Positions 59,330 through 64,000 of a stretch of DNA of 64,000 bases are shown here, one piece after another. Where the stretch lies: assembly GCA_900541835.1 (NCBI GenBank), contig UQLL01000009.1:7974-71973 (forward strand). Reading direction: 5' to 3'. Under the pieces are notes generated by a model, which had not been told where the DNA came from, made no database searches, and saw only the letters and a list, made by a program, of their open reading frames with translations. Each line of letters begins with the position of its first letter. Position 1 is the stretch's first letter. Position numbers and translations under genes: made by a program. The DNA is from an uncultured Porphyromonadaceae bacterium (GTDB lineage Bacteria > Bacteroidota > Bacteroidia > Bacteroidales > Muribaculaceae).

Positions 59330-61039
59330 TTAGAGATACGTGAGGTTGTAGGCGGCGAACTCGAGGTCCGACTTGGCGCGGTCGAGAAGCTTGCGGTCGA
59401 GCTTGACGGCCTGACGGAGGTTGTCCATGACCTGCTGCTGGTTCTGGGTACGCGCGCCGGCCACTGCCATGAGGTAGTAGGTGGTGGCATCGGGCTTGGA
59501 CACGGACTGCAGGGTGCGCTGGGCGCCGGCGTAGTCGTGGTTGAGAATCTGAGCCACGGCGGCGTTGTTAGTCTTGCTGTCGCCGAAGGCACGCACGGCG
59601 TTGGCCACGTCACCGGTCTGGAGATAGTAAACGCCGAGGGCGTCGTTGATGCCGGGGGTGCCGGCAGCGGCGCCGAGCAGCTCGTTGGCGCGGGCATTGT
59701 TGCCCTTGAGCATCTCAATAAGGGCCAGGTTCATCTCTGCCGGCTTGTTGTTGGGGTCGAGGCGGAGCGCCTGCTGGAAGTTGGCCTCGGCGCCGTCCTT
59801 GTCGCCGGCCACCAGCTGCGTGGCGCCCAGGTTGACGTATGCGCGGGCCTCCTTGGGATAGATGCGGGCCACGGCGTCGTAGACCTCCATCTTCTTGAAA
59901 TTGTCGTCGGTCAGGGTGGCGAGGTAGAGCATCTCGTCGACGCTGAGCTTGGTGGGGTCGGAGTTGAACTGCTCCACGAGTTCGCGGTCGGTGCGGCCGA
60001 GGACCTTGACGGTGGCCTGGATGCGGGAGTAGCGGAGCTGCGGCAGAATCTGGTCGGCGAGCTCGTTGAAGACGCTGGAGAGGTTGCGGATCTCCTTCTC
60101 GCGCTGCTCGGGGTCGGGGTACATGCGCAGGACACTGAGGATGAGTTCCTTGTCCTGGATGTTGCTGGCCTCGACGAGCTTCTGGAAGCCCTCCCAGTCC
60201 TCGGGGGTGAAACTGGAGGTGAGTTCTCCGAACTCGGCGATCTTGTCCTTCTTAAGCTGGCTCTCGACCTGTGCGGTGGTGTTGGCCTCGCGCTGCTCGG
60301 CCAGACGCTTGTTGAAGTCGTAGGAGCCTTCGGGGGATGCGAATGAGTTGATGGTGACGCCGGAGATTTCCATCTTGGGGCTGGCATTGGCTTCCCGAAG
60401 CTGCTGGTTGAGGTCGATGTAACCCTTGGCGCTGAGCTCGCTGGGACGTATGTTGGCCTGGTTGATGAGGAAGCGAATGTCAGCCGAGTAGTTCTTGGTG
60501 ATAACCTGCTGGAAGGAGTCGGGGGCGAGGGCGGGAGCCACGGTGCGTGCCGACGCCAGGGCGGCCGTGGTGAGGACACCGTTGCCAACTTTGACGCGGG
60601 GCAGGGCATACTGCTTGCCGTTCTGGTCTACCTGGAAGTCGAGGTAGAGAGTGGAGCGGGCCATGGCGTCCTGGAAGGGTATGTCGAAGGGAATGGTGAC
60701 TGTGCCTCCGTTGACGTAGTCTACGACCTGGCCATTGTCGCGCACGTTGACGCCCTGGAACAGTGTGGGCTGGCCCTTGGCCTCGCCGTAGGCGTTGACG
60801 CCCTTGACCTGGCCGGTCTCCCACTGGATGACGGGGGTGGCGGTAACGCGGGCATTCTGGAGCATGAACTTGGCGGGGATGCGGCCCGTGACGGTGCCGG
60901 GCACCTTGTCGCCGACCTCCTCCAGGGGGGTGGGGTTGGTAGAGAAGAAATCACTCTTGAACTGCCCGAGCTTCTTCGAGCAGCCGGTGGCGACCAGCAG
61001 TGTGCCGGCGGCCAGAAGCATCAATGAATTTCTGCGCAT
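59330..61039 (-). CDS. TPR lipoprotein with OmpA-like segment
   Basis: 569 aa. Lipobox VATGC (acylated Cys about residue 20). A middle region (about 185-300) contains SFASPEGSYDFNKRLAEQRE, the OmpA/peptidoglycan-associated helix signature in a form common in Bacteroidetes. The C-terminal ~230 residues contain TPR-like repeats (DAVARIYPKEARAYVNLGAT, NLALIEMLKGNNARANELLG). Probably an outer-membrane lipoprotein touching peptidoglycan. Start at MRRNSLMLLAAG. It heads a minus-strand run through the pseudouridine synthase, the PAP2-like gene and possibly purE-ispG. Confidence 0.82.
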   Translation of the reverse strand: MRRNSLMLLAAGTLLVATGCSKKLGQFKSDFFSTNPTPLEEVGDKVPGTVTGRIPAKFMLQNARVTATPVIQWETGQVKGVNAYGEAKGQPTLFQGVNVRDNGQVVDYVNGGTVTIPFDIPFQDAMARSTLYLDFQVDQNGKQYALPRVKVGNGVLTTAALASARTVAPALAPDSFQQVITKNYSADIRFLINQANIRPSELSAKGYIDLNQQLREANASPKMEISGVTINSFASPEGSYDFNKRLAEQREANTTAQVESQLKKDKIAEFGELTSSFTPEDWEGFQKLVEASNIQDKELILSVLRMYPDPEQREKEIRNLSSVFNELADQILPQLRYSRIQATVKVLGRTDRELVEQFNSDPTKLSVDEMLYLATLTDDNFKKMEVYDAVARIYPKEARAYVNLGATQLVAGDKDGAEANFQQALRLDPNNKPAEMNLALIEMLKGNNARANELLGAAAGTPGINDALGVYYLQTGDVANAVRAFGDSKTNNAAVAQILNHDYAGAQRTLQSVSKPDATTYYLMAVAGARTQNQQQVMDNLRQAVKLDRKLLDRAKSDLEFAAYNLTYL

Positions 61040-61062
61040 AACAGTAAAAGGTCTATTTGGGG

Positions 61063-61071
61063 GCAAAGATA
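61063..61071 (-). promoter_or_regulatory. -7 element for the TPR lipoprotein gene
   Basis: TATCTTTGC on the minus strand, 23 nt before the ATG at 61039. Confidence 0.6.
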
Positions 61072-61204
61072 CAAAATAAATCTCAAACGAGACAACGCAC
61101 CCCTGAATCGAGCATTCGGGACGCTTGAAGAGGACTTTGGAGAGCCGATTTTTGGGCCTGAGTGTTAAGAATAGTTAAAAATAGGGGCATTTTCGGGGAA
61201 ATCC

Positions 61205-61236
61205 TTGCGGGGTCCGAAAAAAGGCACTAACTTTGC
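61205..61236 (+). promoter_or_regulatory. Promoter of tRNA-Lys
   Basis: TTG (61205-61207), 20-nt spacer, TAACTTTGC (61228-61236), about 54 nt before the tRNA. Confidence 0.75.
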
Positions 61237-61290
61237 ATCGCAAAACGGGAGAGACCCCTACGAGGGATTTCAATCGGTTGCAGACAAGTT

Positions 61291-61363
61291 GACTCCGTGG
61301 CTCAGTTGGTAGAGCAAATGACTCTTAATCATTGGGTCGTGGGTTCGAGCCCCACCGGGGTCA
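61291..61363 (+). tRNA. tRNA-Lys (CTT), probable integration site
   Basis: A 73-nt cloverleaf. Acceptor GACTCCG/CGGGGTC, D-arm GGCTCAGTTGGTAGAGCA, anticodon stem AATGA/TCATT with loop CTCTTAA (anticodon CTT), T-arm GTGGGTTCGAGCCCCAC, discriminator A. A tyrosine recombinase gene begins 508 nt downstream in the same direction, and GC content drops after the tRNA. The tRNA 3' half is thus a likely attB/attL core, but the distal direct repeat is outside the window. Confidence 0.95.
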
Positions 61364-61390
61364 CTAAAGGGTCTATCAGACCGATGAATT

Positions 61391-61427
61391 CCTCTGAAAA
61401 TCATTGATTTTCAGAGGTTTTTCTTTT
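61391..61427 (+). terminator. Terminator after tRNA-Lys
   Basis: Stem CCTCTGAAAATCA (61391-61403) with TGATTTTCAGAGG (61405-61417), then TTTTTCTTTTT. A classic intrinsic terminator. Confidence 0.85.
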
Positions 61428-61476
61428 TACCCCTCTCCCCAATCGACGCAATATATTGAAACTGCGGGTGTGCAAG

Positions 61477-61739
61477 AAGGGTGCAGTAAAATTTTCACTG
61501 CAAACTGCACCCTCTTTAGGCTATATTTCGCTATTTTTCAATACGTTGCAATGAACGGTCACGGAAAATCATGCATCCTCTTGGTTAATATGAAGGGTGC
61601 AGTAGGAAGTGGCGTGAGGTGGTAGATTGGAAACCTTAATGCGGGGGTAAAATTGTACCTTGAGCTTTCTTTTGAGCATTTTGGCTGGCGACAGCCGATT
61701 AAAAAGTGTTAAAAAAGGGTGCAAATCGAGGGTGCAGTT
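61477..61739. repeat. Cluster of AAGGGTGCAGTA-type repeats between tRNA-Lys and the integrase gene
   Basis: Copies at 61477-61488, 61504-61513 (inverted, ACTGCACCCT), 61593-61604, 61715-61724 (GGGTGCAA) and 61729-61739 (AGGGTGCAGTT). They sit where arm-type integrase or excisionase sites would be expected next to attL. The rest of 61428-61871 has no gene I can support. Confidence 0.55.
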
Positions 61740-61813
61740 GTATCAAAACAGGGAAAACCGCTGAAATTACACCCTCGCGCCTTGATATTTCATTTGTTCT
61801 TCGGATTCACAAG

Positions 61814-61844
61814 TTTGTGTAACCGAGAAAATTTATGTATCTTT
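61814..61844 (+). promoter_or_regulatory. Candidate integrase promoter
   Basis: TTG (61814-61816), 20-nt spacer, TATCTTTA (61837-61844); near-consensus -7. 27 nt before the ATG. Confidence 0.5.
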
Positions 61845-61871
61845 AGTTTAACCATTAAAGCCACATGACAA

Positions 61872-63191
61872 ATGAAATTATCCAATGAAAGCTACTTCTC
61901 GCTGAACTTCATAGCGAGAAAGGCGAGACCAAACAAGGAGGGAGAAATACCCATTGCCCTCCGCATCACGATGAATGGGCAGCGTGCGGAGGTATATACC
62001 AACCGGTATGTAGCTCCCAACAACTGGGATGCGTCCAAAGGCCAGTCGAAAGGTAAGACCAAGAAAGACCTTGAACTGAACCGCTACCTCGACACCATCC
62101 GTACCAAAATCTGCGAGATCCACAACCAGCTCGTCATGCGCGATGAGATGGTCAATCCCGACACTCTGAAAAAGGCCTTCCTCGGCAAGCTGCAAAAGCC
62201 GACGATGCTCTGCGAGGCGTTCCGCGAAGTCAACAAGAAGGTAAAGGACAAAAACGAGCGAGGCGACATCTGCGATGGTACGCGCCTGCGCTGGGAACGA
62301 TGCGTCAAGTATCTGGAGGAATTCCTCATCGACAGCCACGATGTTAAAGACATTCCGATGAATAAACTGACATCGGGAATGGTTGACGACTTCGAGCATT
62401 TCCTGCGCATCAAGAAAGGTTGCGCCAACAACGCCGCTGTCCGTTATATCCGCTATCTCAAAAGCGTTATACGCACAGGTATCGCTAACAAATGGATAGA
62501 AGATGATCCATTCGTGGGCAAGCGCTATGTCCGCACAAAACCCAAAAGAGAGAAGCTCACGGAAGCTGAACTCCAGCGCATCATAGAGCTTGACCTCAGC
62601 GGGCTGCCCCGTCTCGACCTCGTGCGTGACACATTCGTGTTCTGCTGCTTCACCGGGCTGGCATTCGCAGACATCTCCACCCTCAAACGTGAGCATGTTG
62701 TCACTGACGACAAGGGCGAGATGTGGATACGCAAGGCCCGCGAGAAAACAGATGAAATGAGCGTAATCCCGATGTTGGAGATACCGCGCAGACTGATGGA
62801 GAAATACCGTACCCATCCACGGGTTGTGGAAAAGGACGCCGTCATACCGGTTATCTCAAATCAGCGCATGAACTCGTACCTTGATGAGATAGCAAGTAAA
62901 GCTGAAATCAAGAAGCACCTGACAACCCACATCGCGCGCCACACCTTCGCCACAATGTCGCTCAACAATCATGTGCCTATCGAAACGGTATCGAAGATGC
63001 TGGGGCATAAAGACATTGCCACCACTCAAATCTACGCGACCATGCTTGATCAGACTGTGTCGGAAGATATGGGCCGCATGAGGGATAAGTTCGACAGTCT
63101 GAAAGTTGACATCAAACCATTGCCGGAGAAACCGACGACATTTGAGCGTCCGCCCCAGCCTAAGCGCGGACGACCTAAAAAGACAAAATAA
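61872..63191 (+). CDS. Tyrosine-type site-specific recombinase (integrase)
   Basis: 439 aa. An N-terminal arm-binding region (about 1-90, NFIARKARPNKEGEIPIALR), a SAM-like core-binding domain (about 105-205), and a catalytic domain with the first Arg near CFTGLAFADISTLKREHV (about 255-275). The HIARHTFATMSLNN box (HxxR) lies near 355 and the nucleophile Tyr in TTQIYATML near 392. Ends in a basic Lys/Arg-Pro tail. Typical of Bacteroidales integrative elements that enter tRNA genes. Two small HTH genes lie convergently downstream. Confidence 0.95.
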   Translation: MKLSNESYFSLNFIARKARPNKEGEIPIALRITMNGQRAEVYTNRYVAPNNWDASKGQSKGKTKKDLELNRYLDTIRTKICEIHNQLVMRDEMVNPDTLKKAFLGKLQKPTMLCEAFREVNKKVKDKNERGDICDGTRLRWERCVKYLEEFLIDSHDVKDIPMNKLTSGMVDDFEHFLRIKKGCANNAAVRYIRYLKSVIRTGIANKWIEDDPFVGKRYVRTKPKREKLTEAELQRIIELDLSGLPRLDLVRDTFVFCCFTGLAFADISTLKREHVVTDDKGEMWIRKAREKTDEMSVIPMLEIPRRLMEKYRTHPRVVEKDAVIPVISNQRMNSYLDEIASKAEIKKHLTTHIARHTFATMSLNNHVPIETVSKMLGHKDIATTQIYATMLDQTVSEDMGRMRDKFDSLKVDIKPLPEKPTTFERPPQPKRGRPKKTK

Positions 63192-63206
63192 TCCATCGCT
63201 AAATGA

Positions 63207-63246
63207 AAGAGCGACAATAGAGTATTTTTACTCCGTTGTCGCTCTT
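63207..63246. terminator. Bidirectional terminator between integrase and HTH genes
   Basis: 11-bp stem (63207-63217 with 63236-63246), with an inner GAGTA/TACTC stem (63220-63224 with 63229-63233). Confidence 0.8.
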
Positions 63247-63253
63247 CAAATGT

Positions 63254-63553
63254 TTAATCGTAATATGCCGGATGAAAATTATCGTCAAGCATCTGCTGTA
63301 TTTCATGCTCCGGGTAGAGGCATTTGCCACATATCATATAATATGAGAGTATTCCCCGGTCCCGGTAGTTCTGTACCGTGCGCCTCGTCACTTTGAGGCG
63401 TTCCGCAACTTCCTTGTCGTCAAGGAAACATATTCCTGCCAACACAGGATGGTGGCTGTCGCGGATTATACCGACTGCCTCAAATGCGTTCTGGGTTTGT
63501 GAGCGTGCCGCGATAATGCGTGTGTCAGATTTGGTGATTATCTCATTCCCCAT
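63254..63553 (-). CDS. Small helix-turn-helix (excisionase-like) protein
   Basis: 99 aa. MerR/excisionase-type HTH at the centre: FLDDKEVAERLKVTRRTVQN (about 46-65), then YRDRGILSYYMICGKCLYPE (wing). Pairs of such proteins beside Bacteroidales integrases act as recombination directionality factors (family knowledge). The start ATG at 63553 overlaps the upstream HTH gene by 11 nt. TTG two codons earlier is also possible. Confidence 0.8.
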   Translation of the reverse strand: MGNEIITKSDTRIIAARSQTQNAFEAVGIIRDSHHPVLAGICFLDDKEVAERLKVTRRTVQNYRDRGILSYYMICGKCLYPEHEIQQMLDDNFHPAYYD

Positions 63554-63848
63554 AGGCAATTCGATTTGGCTTTATACCATTTTTCTCCATGTAACGGATA
63601 AGTTCGGTTACAGGGTATCTGACGCTTCCGTCGTCGATTCTTATATAACCGATTTTACCGCTGTTACGGAGGGATTGCAGTGTTGTGTTGCCTATATGGA
63701 GAAAATCGCAGACCTCGGCAGAAGTCATCAAATCAGCAGGTTCCTTACGACGCAAACGATTAGCCAATACTATTACCATATTGCATAGAAGCTCATGCTC
63801 GTCAAGGATGCAGTCAAGCGTTTCCTTCTCAATTAGTAATACTTCCAT
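63543..63848 (-). CDS. Helix-turn-helix (excisionase-like) DNA-binding protein
   Basis: 101 aa. An N-terminal ~35 residues of acidic helix (MEVLLIEKETLDCILDEHEL), then HTH_17-type domain (LMTSAEVCDFLHIGNTTLQS, LRNSGKIGYIRIDDGSVRYP). Start chosen at MEVLLIEKET; the frame is open further upstream through a hairpin, which makes that unlikely. Overlaps the next HTH gene. Together they form the element's probable excision/regulation module. Confidence 0.8.
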   Translation of the reverse strand: MEVLLIEKETLDCILDEHELLCNMVIVLANRLRRKEPADLMTSAEVCDFLHIGNTTLQSLRNSGKIGYIRIDDGSVRYPVTELIRYMEKNGIKPNRIAYGE

Positions 63849-63852
63849 AAAG

Positions 63853-63930
63853 TGTGGGGATTTAGTGGGTGGATAAGGATTGAAAAAAGGCAGCGGGTAT
63901 CCCTCCCGCTGCCTCACCACTAAATCCACA
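63853..63930. promoter_or_regulatory. Long nested inverted repeat upstream of the HTH pair
   Basis: Outer arms TGTGG..ATTTAGTGG (63853-63868, 2-nt bulge) with 63917-63930; inner arms AGGCAGCGGG (63888-63897) with CCCGCTGCCT (63905-63914). A -7-like TATTTTTG lies beyond it on the minus strand (63933-63940), so the fold would be in the 5' leader of the HTH genes. The remaining bases to 64000 show only an 8-bp GAGGTTCT/AGAACCTC pair (63951-63958 with 63992-63999). Confidence 0.5.
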
Positions 63931-64000
63931 ATCAAAAATAAAATTTATGGGAGGTTCTATTATTTGATTTTTCAGACTGGCGCATCGAGACAGAACCTCA

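Noticed and set aside
61428..61871. Short open frame around 61404-61625 before the integrase
   Set aside because: It starts inside the terminator hairpin, has no conserved pattern and spans the AAGGGTGCAGTA repeats.

Overview
The window is chromosome from a GC-rich member of the Bacteroidales, most likely a Muribaculaceae-like gut bacterium (family-level placement is inference). The order-level evidence is strong. TAnnTTTG(C) -7 promoter elements precede many genes, several with a TTG 19-22 nt upstream. There are secreted proteins with sorting-domain-like C-termini, a BspA-type leucine-rich repeat protein, a C10 (streptopain-like) peptidase, a polysaccharide export/Wzz/Wzy/Wzx locus, a long-form IspG, a Crp-type regulator and a tyrosine recombinase followed by two small excisionase-like HTH genes.

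Layout: 1-11.3 kb holds the end of NADP-isocitrate dehydrogenase, a 1501-aa secreted FN3/jelly-roll protein opposite a Crp/Fnr regulator, a BspA-like protein, and thymidine kinase - cysteine desulfidase-like - small membrane protein. 11.4-13.6 kb holds a SPOR-like lipoprotein, glutamyl-Q tRNA(Asp) synthetase and rplU-rpmA. 13.7-21.5 kb is a tight six-gene run: C11 protease lipoprotein, MscS channel, SGNH hydrolase, MBOAT O-acyltransferase, DHHW partner, and a TPR-TM-AraC regulator. It is followed by a 753-aa secreted protein. 24.2-33.5 kb holds topA, a LolC/E-like permease, rbfA, a beta-helix lipoprotein, lpxB, a GYF_2 membrane protein, crcB and a carboxypeptidase-regulatory-like protein. 33.8-36.0 kb holds a C10 peptidase gene split by an in-frame TAG plus a linked lipoprotein.

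36.2-46.7 kb is an exopolysaccharide locus: export lipoprotein, chain-length protein, polymerase-like and flippase proteins, three glycosyltransferases and a radical SAM/SPASM enzyme. 46.7-54.4 kb holds a GH13 amylase, an O-methyltransferase, aroQ, a glutaminyl-cyclase-like M28 enzyme, an RsmI-like methylase, an MBL hydrolase and a GH3-family adenylate enzyme. 54.7-61.0 kb holds tRNA-Arg and tRNA-Asp, then ispG, purE, a PAP2-like protein, a pseudouridine synthase and a TPR/OmpA-like lipoprotein. At 61.3 kb a tRNA-Lys(CTT) marks the probable attachment site of an integrated element: tyrosine integrase, excisionase-like HTH genes and a cluster of AAGGGTGCAGTA repeats. The element runs off the right end.

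The most noteworthy signals are: (i) two near-identical ~128-bp MITE-like elements in opposite orientation, each carrying two GGNTGCACC-type palindromes, with related solo palindromes elsewhere; (ii) the amber-interrupted C10 peptidase gene; (iii) the six-gene protease/channel/acylation/regulator operon; (iv) four genes whose -7 element abuts the start codon, predicting leaderless mRNAs; and (v) the repeats between tRNA-Lys and the integrase. No CRISPR array, rRNA or obvious anti-phage cluster was seen.
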